Below, one piece after another: positions 16,686 to 24,296 of a DNA stretch of 64,000 nucleotides. Within the stretch, counting starts at the first letter, position 1, and every line of letters begins with the position of its first letter. The DNA comes from DASRFA01 sp035651755 (GTDB lineage Bacteria; Desulfobacterota; Binatia; UBA12015). A program made the position numbers and the translations under genes. The notes under the pieces were generated by a model, which was not told where the DNA came from, did no database searches, and was given only the letters and a program-made list of their open reading frames with translations. The stretch is taken from contig DASRFA010000060.1 of NCBI GenBank assembly GCA_035651755.1, positions 186,001-250,000 of the forward strand, given 5' to 3'.

Positions 16686-16984
16686 GCGACGTCTCCCAAG
16701 ACCTCGCGGCGCCGCGCCTGGAGCCAGCGCTCGAGCTGAACGTGGTCGCCGATCGCGTGCCACCTCCCATCCGCACGTTGCTCGATGACCCCCGCGTCAA
16801 GCAACGCACCCGCCGGCGTGTTCGGCGAGAACTCCGATGCCGGCGCAGTTGCGAAGGGCCGCCATTGCCGGATCCGCTCGAACTCGCGGCGGATTTCCCA
16901 ACAACTGCGCTGGAAGACCGCGCGTGCCGTGCTGTTCACCTCCACCTCCACCACCTCCTGCAGCCTGCATGGGCTGCTTTTCAC
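16682..16984 (-). CDS. Small phage hypothetical protein
   Basis: Up to 100 residues from a GTG at 16984, which overlaps the upstream gene's stop at 16983-16981. A better ribosome site (GGAGG) precedes a second GTG at 16939, giving 85 residues beginning VNSTARAVFQRSCWEIRREFERIRQWRPF. The C-terminal part (GALLDAGVIEQRADGRWHAIGDHVQLERWLQARRREVLG) reads like a small winged-helix, which would fit DNA binding. That is inference only. Confidence 0.6.
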   Translation of the reverse strand: MKSSPCRLQEVVEVEVNSTARAVFQRSCWEIRREFERIRQWRPFATAPASEFSPNTPAGALLDAGVIEQRADGRWHAIGDHVQLERWLQARRREVLGDVA

Positions 16985-17754
16985 GCGTCAAGTACGGCGC
17001 GCAGTCTCTCGGGTAGCCGCTTCACGCGACACGCGGAGCAGACTCCCACGGTCGTGAGGCCGTCCAGCTCACCGTCGCAGCGAACGCAGCGCCCGGGTCG
17101 ACATGTGAGTCGACCGAGGATCCTTCGCAGTCGCGGTGGCCGGCGCCGGCAATCGGGATCGGTGCAGCTCCGATCGGAATCGGAGATCCAATCGCTCCAT
17201 CCCGGCACGAAACCGTTGCTGCGGAGCGCGGACAGCGCGGAATGATGCACGCCGAATGGACCGACCTCGAGGACGCGCCACAGCGGTTCGCAGGCGACAT
17301 GCGTCCACGTTCGAAAAACGATGAGCCCAGGCGGTATTCCCGCGAGGCCCGTCAAGACGAGACGGAACGCGACAGACCAGCGCTCGTGGTCGTCCGGATC
17401 GTTCGGCAGCGGAGGCACGATTGCGCGCAGGCCGTCGATCATCGAGCGATAACGATCGGGCTCGTCCCTGAACCGAGCGAACCACTCGGAGACCTTCATT
17501 GCTTCGGTCGGCTTAAATCTCGACCACCCCTCGACGACGGCGGCCGCCGCAACGAAGCGCTCCGCCGACGGACCGAAGGCCGCCTCAGGCTCTGCGACCG
17601 GCCGATCAAGTCGCCGCTCGAGCGCGCGCTGGATGATCGAGATCGCTCGCGCGCGGTCGGTGCCTTGGAGGGCGTCGAGCTCCGCCATCAATTCGACGGC
17701 ATGAGATTCGAGCGACGAAGCGGCCGGGTCGCCGCGATGGGGAACGGACGTCAT
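16981..17754 (-). CDS. Phage hypothetical protein with C-terminal zinc-ribbon cysteines
   Basis: A 257-residue protein starting MTSVPHRGDPAASSLESHAVELM. I chose the ATG at 17754 because it overlaps the stop of the upstream gene (ATGA). The first 180 residues are mainly helical. The C-terminal 60 residues carry Cys clusters (SCTDPDC, LTCRPGRCVRCDGELDGL, GVCSACRVKRL) that would make one or two zinc ribbons. A replication or transcription accessory role is plausible for an early phage gene; no family recognised. Confidence 0.65.
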   Translation of the reverse strand: MTSVPHRGDPAASSLESHAVELMAELDALQGTDRARAISIIQRALERRLDRPVAEPEAAFGPSAERFVAAAAVVEGWSRFKPTEAMKVSEWFARFRDEPDRYRSMIDGLRAIVPPLPNDPDDHERWSVAFRLVLTGLAGIPPGLIVFRTWTHVACEPLWRVLEVGPFGVHHSALSALRSNGFVPGWSDWISDSDRSCTDPDCRRRPPRLRRILGRLTCRPGRCVRCDGELDGLTTVGVCSACRVKRLPERLRAVLDA

Positions 17755-17993
17755 CGGCGCGCTCGCTCCACGAAGCCGCATGGGCGGCCGCACTTCGCGC
17801 ACCATGCGCCACCGACCTCCGCGTGAAGCCGGCGGGGATGTCGACATCGCGCGCATACCGCCTCGGGCCCGGAGCTGCGGTTGGAATAGTCGGCGAGCGC
17901 CGCCTCGACCCGTGCGTGAGGATCGTCGAGCACCGGGTCCTCAACGCCGCCAGGCGACGTCGATTGATCGGCCGATGCGCGCGTCTCGCTCAC
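17751..17993 (-). CDS. Small zinc-ribbon phage protein
   Basis: An 80-residue protein beginning MSETRASADQSTSPGG, with an acidic first half and a four-cysteine knuckle (VCARCRHPRRLH...AWCAKCGRPCGF; CxxC-x15-CxxC). It overlaps both neighbours by ATGA. The fold suggests a small nucleic-acid or protein-binding zinc module; function unknown. Confidence 0.65.
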   Translation of the reverse strand: MSETRASADQSTSPGGVEDPVLDDPHARVEAALADYSNRSSGPEAVCARCRHPRRLHAEVGGAWCAKCGRPCGFVERARR

Positions 17994-18328
17994 GGCTTCG
18001 CACCACCACGAGCCGGACGCGACCGCTGCGAGGGTCGTCGGCCGGCCGGCCGATGGTTAGCGTCCGAAGCGGCGGTGCGCGGTCGAACGGCAAGCTCCGC
18101 ACCTCCGTTCTCGATGAACTGGCTCAGGGCAGCCGGATGAATTCGCACCTGCCTTCCTAGCTTGACCGCAGGCAGAATCTTGAGTCTGACGAGTTCGAAG
18201 ACGCGACTCTCGCTGACCTGGAGGATCGGCCGTGCGACTTCGCGGACCGTGAGGAGTCGCGGAAGGCAGATCTCGCCTGCGATCGATTCCTGGTCGTCGC
18301 GCGCGACGACCGCTGGCATACCAGCCAT
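17990..18328 (-). CDS. Helix-turn-helix excisionase/MerR-like DNA-binding protein
   Basis: A 112-residue protein. I placed the start at the ATG at 18328, which has GAGG eight bases upstream; the open frame reaches 18535 without better signals. The motif LLTVREVARPILQVSESRVFELVRLKILPAVKLGRQVRIHPAALSQFIEN is the MerR/excisionase-type winged HTH used by phage Xis proteins and small regulators. The tail is basic. As the first gene of the minus-strand early run at the prophage edge it may be the excisionase or an early-gene regulator. No integrase is adjacent. Confidence 0.78.
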   Translation of the reverse strand: MAGMPAVVARDDQESIAGEICLPRLLTVREVARPILQVSESRVFELVRLKILPAVKLGRQVRIHPAALSQFIENGGAELAVRPRTAASDANHRPAGRRPSQRSRPARGGAKP

Positions 18329-18758
18329 CTTTTTCGCCTCATCGGAATGGGACGCGCCTAACGACGCGGCCAACCAAGCGCCTCTACTCGCCGCTTTGTC
18401 GCCACGTGACCGGAACCGCTCCGGGTTCGGCCACTTTCGTCGTCGGGCTCGCTTAGGTTGGGATCGAGCCCTGCCGCCCCATTCCGAGGCGACGCCGATC
18501 GACTCCCATCGATCAGCGCTGTCGCCTTCTTGCACACTGGAACCAACAACTCAATCGGAGCCGGCGAGAAGGAAACGGCGCCCAGCGTAGTGCACGCATG
18601 CGCGAGGCATGCTCCCACTTGATCAAGCGGACGCGCGCCCAACGCGCCGGGCCCGCGGGCGACTGGTCGGCCCTGCATCGCTCTCCACGGTCATGGTCGC
18701 GCCCGGCTTGGTGGTGTGCCGGTCGGTGTGCCAACTCAGCCGCACGGGGCGATTCGCC
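18329..18758. other. 430-base non-coding prophage edge
   Basis: No convincing gene is seen on either strand between the excisionase-like gene and the first chromosomal gene. It should hold the early prophage promoter, any operator, and the right attachment site. I looked for a tRNA on both strands and found none. A tandem 8-base repeat at 18713-18732 is the only clear structure. Confidence 0.5.
18713..18732. repeat. Tandem 8-base direct repeat at the prophage edge
   Basis: GGTGTGCC occurs at 18713-18720 and again at 18725-18732 with GGTC between, a 12-base period. Short direct repeats of this kind can be recombinase arm or core sites. Without the left end of the prophage the attachment duplication cannot be tested. 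Confidence 0.35.
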
Positions 18759-19901
18759 ATGCACTCAGACGAACAAAAGCCCGAACGCAGCCAAGAAACA
18801 CGTAGGGCACGCTCTGAGCTGCTGACAATCCAAAGCTACACCCTCTACCACTCGCCCAACGCGTACCTCGGCGCGGTGCTCGCTGAGCGGCGCCTCGCCG
18901 GGCTTCCGGTCGCGGTCGAGCGCCGGCCGATCTTCGTCCCGCGCGCGCGCGGCGTGAAGGTCGCGGACCTCGTGGGCGGAGTCGAGACCGCCGTCAAGTC
19001 GTCGTACCACCGCGAGGACTGCACGCGCTGGGCGCGCCGGCTCGGGGTCGAGCTGTCGCTTCTTCCGTCGGGCGCGTTCGAGGAGCGCGCGCGGCGGTGG
19101 GCGGCGTCGCGCTGGGAGCGCGAGGAGCTGCCCGCGCGCGCCTACTACGCCGCGCTCGGAAGCGGCCGCGAGGCGGATCTCGATCGGGCGCTCTTCCGCG
19201 CCGCGTGGGTGCTCGGCGCGGACGTGAACGACGAGGACGTCGTCCGCGACGCCGCGGAGGCCGCCGGGCTCGACGGCGATCGACTCCTGGAGCAAGCGCG
19301 CGGTGACGACGCGCGCCTGCGCCTCGAGGACGCGCTCGCCGCGTTCGAGCGCGACGGCTGCCCCGGGGTGCCGACCTGGGTCGTGCGCGGCGAGCGCTTC
19401 TGGGGAAAGGACCGCGTGGACCTCCTCGCCGAGCGGATCGCCGAGATCGCGCGCGAAGACGCGGACGCGTGCGACGAGTCCGGCGCCGCGCTTCGCGTCC
19501 GGCCCTACGCGCGCGGCGATCGCGATGCCGTGATCGCGCTGTGGCGCGCGGCGTTCCCGAGCGAGGCCGCGCGCAACGAGCCGTCGGGCATCCTCGAGCG
19601 GGCGCTCGCGCGCGATCGCGACGCGCTTCTCGTCGCGGAGCGCGCGGGCGCGGTCGCCGGCGTGGTGATCGCGGGCTGGGACGGCCACCGCGGCTGGATC
19701 TACCACCTCGCGGTCGACGAGACCCTTCGCCGGCGAGGCATCGGGCGCGCCCTCCTGGCCGAGGCGGAGCGGCGCCTGCGCGCGCTCGGATGCCCGAAGG
19801 CGAACTTGCAGGTGATGCCGGAGAACCGCGCCGCCGTTCGGTTCTACGAGCGCGTCGGCTACGCTCGCGAGGACCGGATCAGCTTCGGAAAGCTCGTGTG
19901 A
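18759..19901 (+). CDS. DsbA-like (HCCA isomerase family) domain fused to a GNAT acetyltransferase
   Basis: A 380-residue two-domain protein. Residues about 20-235 match the DsbA/HCCA-isomerase family: LYHSPNAYLG at the N-terminus, a helical insert, and the cis-proline loop CPGVPTWVV followed by FWGKDRVDLL. There is no CxxC, so it is not an oxidoreductase of the DsbA type. After a short linker, residues about 245-380 form a GNAT N-acetyltransferase (LRVRPYARGDRDAVIALW, LAVDETLRRRGIGRALLAEAERRL, NRAAVRFYERVGY). The start is uncertain: the ATG at 18759 has only a weak ribosome site and the family-like sequence starts near residue 20. It is the first chromosomal gene after the prophage. Confidence 0.82.
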   Translation: MHSDEQKPERSQETRRARSELLTIQSYTLYHSPNAYLGAVLAERRLAGLPVAVERRPIFVPRARGVKVADLVGGVETAVKSSYHREDCTRWARRLGVELSLLPSGAFEERARRWAASRWEREELPARAYYAALGSGREADLDRALFRAAWVLGADVNDEDVVRDAAEAAGLDGDRLLEQARGDDARLRLEDALAAFERDGCPGVPTWVVRGERFWGKDRVDLLAERIAEIAREDADACDESGAALRVRPYARGDRDAVIALWRAAFPSEAARNEPSGILERALARDRDALLVAERAGAVAGVVIAGWDGHRGWIYHLAVDETLRRRGIGRALLAEAERRLRALGCPKANLQVMPENRAAVRFYERVGYAREDRISFGKLV

Positions 19902-19989
19902 TCCGACTTGGAGCGGTGGCGGCTGCCCGACCGCGGTGACGACCGCGCGCTCGCGTGGGGGCGAACGCCGGCGTATCGTCGGCCGCGCG

Positions 19990-20730
19990 ATGAGCATCGA
20001 GTCGGAGGATGATCTCCGCGGGCTTCGCCGCGCGGGGCGGATCGTCGCGCTGATCCTGCGGCGCCTCTCGGCGGAGGTGCGGCCGGGCCGCGCGACGGGC
20101 GAGCTCGGCGACCTCTGCGAGGCGCTCCTCGCGGACCACGGGGCGCGGCACGCGCCGCGCGACCGCTTCGGGTTCCCGGGGGCGATCTGCATCAGCGTCG
20201 GCGACGAGGCCGTGCACGGCGTTCCCGGCGGCCGCACGATTCGCGCCGGCGATCTCGTGAAGCTGGATCTCGTGGTCGCCAAGGACGGCTACGTCGCGGA
20301 CGCCGCGGTGACGGTCGCGGTCCCGCCGGTGGCAGCCGTCGCGCGCCGGCTCGCGACGTGCGCGGCGCGTGCATTCGCGCGCGCCCTCCCCGAGATCCGC
20401 GCCGGCGCACGCATCTCGCACGTCGGGCGGGCGATCGAGCGCGAGGCGCGGCGCTCCGGCTTCTCCGTCCTGCGCGACCTGTGCGGCCACGGCGTCGGGC
20501 GCGACGTCCACGAGGCGCCCGCCATCCCGAACTTCGCCGACCCGACGAACCGCGACTGCTTGACGGAGGGGCTGGTCATCGCGGTCGAGCCCATCCTCGC
20601 CTCCGGCGGCGACGCCGTCGTGCAGGACGGCGACGGCTGGACGATCCGGACCGCCGACGGAAGCCTCGCCGCGCACCACGAGCACACGCTCGTCGTGACG
20701 CGCGGCGCACCGATCGTGGTCACCGCGTGA
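19990..20730 (+). CDS. map: Type I methionine aminopeptidase
   Basis: Removes the initiator Met from nascent proteins in the cytoplasm. The 246-residue length fits type I. Visible metal and catalytic residues are His in GDEAVHGVPG, the Asp pair in KLDLVVAKDGYVADAA, His in CGHGVGRDVHEAP, Glu in GLVIAVEPI and Glu in HHEHTLVVT. The start at 19990 (MSIESEDDLRGLRRAGRIVA) matches the family N-terminus. The next gene follows seven bases after the stop, suggesting co-transcription with the amidohydrolase. No ribosomal-protein or secY neighbour is present, so this is likely one of several map copies. Confidence 0.93.
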   Translation: MSIESEDDLRGLRRAGRIVALILRRLSAEVRPGRATGELGDLCEALLADHGARHAPRDRFGFPGAICISVGDEAVHGVPGGRTIRAGDLVKLDLVVAKDGYVADAAVTVAVPPVAAVARRLATCAARAFARALPEIRAGARISHVGRAIEREARRSGFSVLRDLCGHGVGRDVHEAPAIPNFADPTNRDCLTEGLVIAVEPILASGGDAVVQDGDGWTIRTADGSLAAHHEHTLVVTRGAPIVVTA

Positions 20731-20737
20731 CCGGACG

Positions 20738-21856
20738 ATGAGCGAAGAGCGCGCCAAGGAGACTCTCCTCGGCCAAGCGATCGACAGCGACGCGCACGTC
20801 GGCGAGCCTCCGGGCGAATGGATGGAGCGCCTCCCGGCCGAGCTCCGCGAGCGCGCGCCGCGCGCGCTTCTCGATCCGGACGGCCGCATGCGCTGGCAGC
20901 TCGACGGCCGGACGACGCCGCCGCTTCCGCGCTGGACCGCGCCGCGGCCCGACGGGTCGCGCGAGCCGTACGTCCCGCGCGAAGGGCTCTGGGACGCGCG
21001 CGCGCACCTGCGCGACATGGACGCAGAGGGGATCGGCCGAGCGGTCCTCTATCCGGGAGTGGGCCTGGTATTCGCGGGCATCGGCGACCCGGCGCTCGCG
21101 ACCGCCTGCTGCCGCGCGTACAACGACTGGCTCGCCGAGCACTGCCGCGCGGACAGGACCCGCCTCCTGGGCGCGGCGGCGGTGCCGATGCAGGACGTCG
21201 GCGCCGCGGTCGCCGAGCTGACGCGCGCGGTCGAGGCGCACGACTTCCACGCCGCCTTCATCCGGCCGAACCCGCAGGGCGGCTGGCGCACCCTGCACGA
21301 CCGCGCTCTCGACCCGCTCTGGCGCCGCGCCGCCGACCTCGGGGTCGCGATCGCGGTCCACGAGGGGACGACGCGGACGTGCCCGACCGTCGCCGAGGAC
21401 CGCTTCGGCGACGACGAGTTCTTCTTCCTCCACATGATGTCGCATCCGTTCGAGCAGCAGCTCGCGTGCCTGTCGTTCCTCGCGGGCGGCGTGCTCGAGC
21501 GCTTCCCCGCTCTGCGAGTCGCCTTCCTCGAGTGCGGGACGTCGTGGGCGGTCTACTGGCTCGCGCGCCTCGACGAGCACTTCGAGCACTGGGGCTACAC
21601 GCTGCCTGCCCTCCGAACGCGCCCGAGCGAGCTCTTCCTCCGGCAGTGCTTCGTCTCGACCGATCCCGAGGAGCCGGCGCTCGCCGCGACGCTCGCGCAC
21701 GTCGGCGAGGACTGCGTGGTGTGGGCGTCCGACTATCCGCACCCCGACGCCGTGTTCCCGGGCGCGGTGCGCGCGACGCTCGCGAACCCCGCGCTCTCCG
21801 TCGAGCAGGCGCGGAAGATCCTGATCGACAACCCGCGCCGGCTCTACCGCCTGTAG
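20738..21856 (+). CDS. Amidohydrolase-2 family metal-dependent hydrolase
   Basis: A 372-residue TIM-barrel enzyme of the ACMSD-like amidohydrolase-2 group. Near the N-terminus IDSDAHVGEP gives the D-x-H remnant of the usual HxH site. Further motifs are GIGRAVLYPGVGLVF, the central AVHEGTT with the conserved His, ASDYPHPDAVFPG with the catalytic Asp, and the family ending KILIDNPRRLYRL. Substrate unknown; relatives decarboxylate or hydrolyse aromatic or lactone acids. Seven bases downstream of map and convergent with the SRPBCC gene. Confidence 0.88.
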   Translation: MSEERAKETLLGQAIDSDAHVGEPPGEWMERLPAELRERAPRALLDPDGRMRWQLDGRTTPPLPRWTAPRPDGSREPYVPREGLWDARAHLRDMDAEGIGRAVLYPGVGLVFAGIGDPALATACCRAYNDWLAEHCRADRTRLLGAAAVPMQDVGAAVAELTRAVEAHDFHAAFIRPNPQGGWRTLHDRALDPLWRRAADLGVAIAVHEGTTRTCPTVAEDRFGDDEFFFLHMMSHPFEQQLACLSFLAGGVLERFPALRVAFLECGTSWAVYWLARLDEHFEHWGYTLPALRTRPSELFLRQCFVSTDPEEPALAATLAHVGEDCVVWASDYPHPDAVFPGAVRATLANPALSVEQARKILIDNPRRLYRL

Positions 21857-21869
21857 CTCCGCGCGCGCG

Positions 21870-22364
21870 TCACGCGGCTCCGAACGCGCGCGCGAGGCGC
21901 CGGTGGCGGTAGCGGAAGACGAGCCGGAACACGCGCGCGAGAAGGGGCCCGGCGAGCGCGAGCCGCGGCTCGAAGCGGACGCGATCGACGACGCGGCAGC
22001 CGTTCGGCAGCGGCTCGAGCCGCCGCTCGTGGTCCCAGCGCCGCTGCGTCAGCATCGTCGACGTCTCGAGGAAGCCACGTCCCGGCTCCACGCGCGCGAG
22101 CGTGATGTCGTCCCAGTCGAACGGGAGGACGCCGAAGAGGAGGAGCCAGCTCCGGAACGCGCGCCGGCCGATCGGGACGAGGTCGGGGTCGAGCCGATCC
22201 GCTCCGCGCGGGTGCGTCATGCGGACGAGGGGCCAGAGCTCGTCGTTGATGCCGGCCATCGTGGACACGCGCTGCCAGACCGCCGCGGGCGGCGCGGCGA
22301 CGGACGAGCTCACCTCGAAGCGATACGTGCCGTCGCCGGCGGCCATGCTTCCAGCGGAAGGCAT
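21870..22364 (-). CDS. SRPBCC (START-like) family protein
   Basis: A 164-residue protein (158 if the second ATG at 22346 is used). The pattern FEVSSSVAAPPAAVWQRVSTMAGINDELWPLVRM is the N-terminal strand and helix of the SRPBCC/polyketide-cyclase fold; the rest alternates strands and ends in a basic helix (RVFRLVFRYRHRRLARAF). Such proteins bind lipids or aromatic ligands. It is the last gene of a five-gene minus-strand run and converges on the amidohydrolase. Ligand unknown. Confidence 0.78.
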   Translation of the reverse strand: MPSAGSMAAGDGTYRFEVSSSVAAPPAAVWQRVSTMAGINDELWPLVRMTHPRGADRLDPDLVPIGRRAFRSWLLLFGVLPFDWDDITLARVEPGRGFLETSTMLTQRRWDHERRLEPLPNGCRVVDRVRFEPRLALAGPLLARVFRLVFRYRHRRLARAFGAA

Positions 22365-22390
22365 TCCGGGCGTGGCCGCCGGGGAAGCCG

Positions 22391-23425
22391 CTACGCGCCG
22401 GCGACGACGCCCGCGACGAGGCCGACGAGGAGCAGCACGCCGGCGGAGCGCGCGAAGCGCGTCGCGCAAACGCCGTACGGCGCCGCGGCCGCGCTCGTCG
22501 CGAGCGGAGCGTTCGGGCCGCCCGCGGCACCCGCGACCGCGAGCCGACGGAAGCGCGGCAGCGCGAGCAGGACCGCCAGCGCGGGCGTTGGCGCGAGCCC
22601 GCACACGACGAGCGCCGCGACCACCAGGAAGAACGCCTGCGCGAGCGCGACGGTGGCGCCGCGCGCGCGCTCATCGATCGCGGAGCCGAGCGCACCCACG
22701 GCGATGGCGATCGCGTACGCGCCCGAGCACGCCCACGCGGCGGGCGGCGCGTCGCCGCGGAGCGCGTAGAAGGCGCCGACGACGGCGATCGGGCCGGCGG
22801 CGAGCGCCGCGACCGCCTCCGGGAGACCGCGCTCGCGGAGTGAGACCGGCGCCAGGACCGAAGCGATCGACAGCGCGAGGCCCGCGCCGGCGAACCAAGC
22901 GATCCCGGGCCCGGCGATCCCGGCCAGCGCCAGGACCGCGGCCACGGCGGTCGCATGCGCGACGGCGGCGGCGACCCGAAGCCGCGGACGGTCGGCGGCT
23001 TCCGCGGCGCGCGCGCGCGCCGCGAGGTCGGCGCGCAGGAGATCGTGTCCGGCGTGCGCTGCGAGAGCGGCGAAGGTCGCCAGCATCGCGACGCCCGCCT
23101 CCGCCGTCCCGAAAGGACCCGCTCCGGCCGCGAGCACGACCCCGATCGCGATGCCGGCGGCGGTCGCGCAGAGCCCGGCGGGCCGGAGAGCGTCCCGCCA
23201 CGCCGGCGCGCTTTCGATCCCGCGCGAGCCGGCGCGCGCGATCGCGGTCAGGAGCCGCCGAAGGCTTCCGGCGCGCCGCCCGCGCGGGGCGTCTCGCCGG
23301 AGCGGGTTCGCGCCTGCGTCTTCGTCCGCGAGCGGCGGCAGCACGTCGGCCTGCTCGTCGTCGAAGAGGAGATAGGGGCCGCTCCGATCGTCGACGTTCG
23401 GGTCGTCGGCCAGCTGCCGGTCCAT
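22391..23425 (-). CDS. UbiA/MenA-like polytopic membrane protein lacking the prenyl-diphosphate Asp motifs
   Basis: A 344-residue protein with a charged N-terminal 75 residues and then eight or nine Ala/Gly/Val-rich membrane segments. The segment AWRDALRPAGLCATAAGIAIGVVLA...AALAAHAGHDLLRADLAAR has the layout of UbiA-family prenyltransferases, where NDxxDxxxD normally binds Mg-diphosphate; here it reads HDLLRADL with only a partial Asp set, and the second motif is not evident. It may have lost catalysis or be an unrelated membrane protein. ATG at 23425 has GAGG five bases upstream and follows the GNAT stop by seven bases. Confidence 0.55.
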   Translation of the reverse strand: MDRQLADDPNVDDRSGPYLLFDDEQADVLPPLADEDAGANPLRRDAPRGRRAGSLRRLLTAIARAGSRGIESAPAWRDALRPAGLCATAAGIAIGVVLAAGAGPFGTAEAGVAMLATFAALAAHAGHDLLRADLAARARAAEAADRPRLRVAAAVAHATAVAAVLALAGIAGPGIAWFAGAGLALSIASVLAPVSLRERGLPEAVAALAAGPIAVVGAFYALRGDAPPAAWACSGAYAIAIAVGALGSAIDERARGATVALAQAFFLVVAALVVCGLAPTPALAVLLALPRFRRLAVAGAAGGPNAPLATSAAAAPYGVCATRFARSAGVLLLVGLVAGVVAGA

Positions 23426-23432
23426 CGTCACC

Positions 23433-24251
23433 TCACTTCACCGCCACCCCGCCGCCCTGCGAACGCGGCATCGGTACGAAGACGTTGTACCTGGTCGGCG
23501 TCTCGAAGCCCATCCGGGCGTAGAGCTTCTCGCCGAGCGGCGACGCCTGGAGGTTCGCGAGCGCGAGCCCGCGCCGGAAGCCCTCCTCGACCACGCGGGC
23601 CGTGGCCGCCTCGGCGAGGCGTCGGCCGAAAAAGCTCGGGAGCGTCCCCACCCAGCCGACTCCCGCGACGTCGCCCGAGACGTAGAGCGCGGCCGCGGTC
23701 ACGGGCACCCCGTCGATCCACCCGAGAAACCCCTGGACCGCATCGCCCGCGAGGCTCTCGCGGCGCGTGAAGAACGAGCGCACGGCGGCGCGCGCGACGC
23801 CGTAGACGCTGAACGCCTCGGCGACGACCTCGCCGTACGCGCGCGCGTCGTCGAGGGTCGCGACCGGACGGATCTCGAGGCCGGGAGGCGCGACGGCTTC
23901 CGGCGCCCGCCAGCGCTCGCGGCGGAGCGCCATGCCGGGCGTCGCGATGAGGCCGAGATACCCGGCGGCCTCGAGGCCCGGGCGGAGGTGCTCGTCGGCG
24001 TGCGCGCGCGTCACGATGGTGAAGCGCTCGCCGATCTCGTGCCGGCGCCCCTCTGCGGCGGCCAGGACGTCAGACAGCGCGGCCGGCCCGTGGACGAGGA
24101 TCGGGTTGTGCATCGCATCGCCGAGCGGGACGTGGAAGATCGTGAACGAGCCGCGCTCGCGCACGGCGCCGCCGTCGACGTGGCGGGTGTGCTCGCGGTA
24201 CGCCGCGACGAAGTTCTCGTCCATGCGGCGGAGGAGGTCGCGGTCCTCCAC
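23433..24251 (-). CDS. GNAT family N-acetyltransferase
   Basis: A 272-residue protein with a C-terminal GNAT domain: LEIRPVATLDDARAYGEVVAEAF, GWIDGVPVTAAALYVSGDVAGVGWVGTLPSFFGRRLAEAATARVVEEGF (acetyl-CoA loop with a modified glycine motif), and LALANLQASPLGEKLYARMGFE. The N-terminal 110 residues resemble a degenerate second acetyltransferase half, as in tandem GNAT proteins. Substrate unknown. Neighbours: the acyl-CoA dehydrogenase gene 45 bases upstream and the membrane protein gene 7 bases downstream, probably one transcript. Confidence 0.85.
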   Translation of the reverse strand: MEDRDLLRRMDENFVAAYREHTRHVDGGAVRERGSFTIFHVPLGDAMHNPILVHGPAALSDVLAAAEGRRHEIGERFTIVTRAHADEHLRPGLEAAGYLGLIATPGMALRRERWRAPEAVAPPGLEIRPVATLDDARAYGEVVAEAFSVYGVARAAVRSFFTRRESLAGDAVQGFLGWIDGVPVTAAALYVSGDVAGVGWVGTLPSFFGRRLAEAATARVVEEGFRRGLALANLQASPLGEKLYARMGFETPTRYNVFVPMPRSQGGGVAVK

Positions 24252-24296
24252 GGCTCTCGTGCTCCGCGCGACGCCGCCGGCCTCGCGCCCGCAACC

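Larger units (their letters stand above)
1..18758. mobile_element. Defective prophage with accessory cargo
   Basis: Tape measure, large and small terminase, DUF3987 primase-helicase-like protein, CHC2 primase and an excisionase-like HTH protein lie in phage order on the minus strand, with a run of tiny genes joined by ATGA overlaps. The left end continues outside the window. The right end is somewhere between the HTH gene (18328) and the chromosomal gene starting near 18759. No integrase, portal, capsid, protease, tail tube, holin or lysin is visible in the window. Because portal and capsid normally sit between terminase and tape measure, and that interval holds only accessory genes here, the element is probably defective. 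A satellite-like element or an assembly join are alternatives. Confidence 0.85.

Noticed and set aside
18329..18758. A tRNA as the phage attachment target
   Set aside because: No cloverleaf with a convincing T-arm and acceptor stem could be drawn on either strand.
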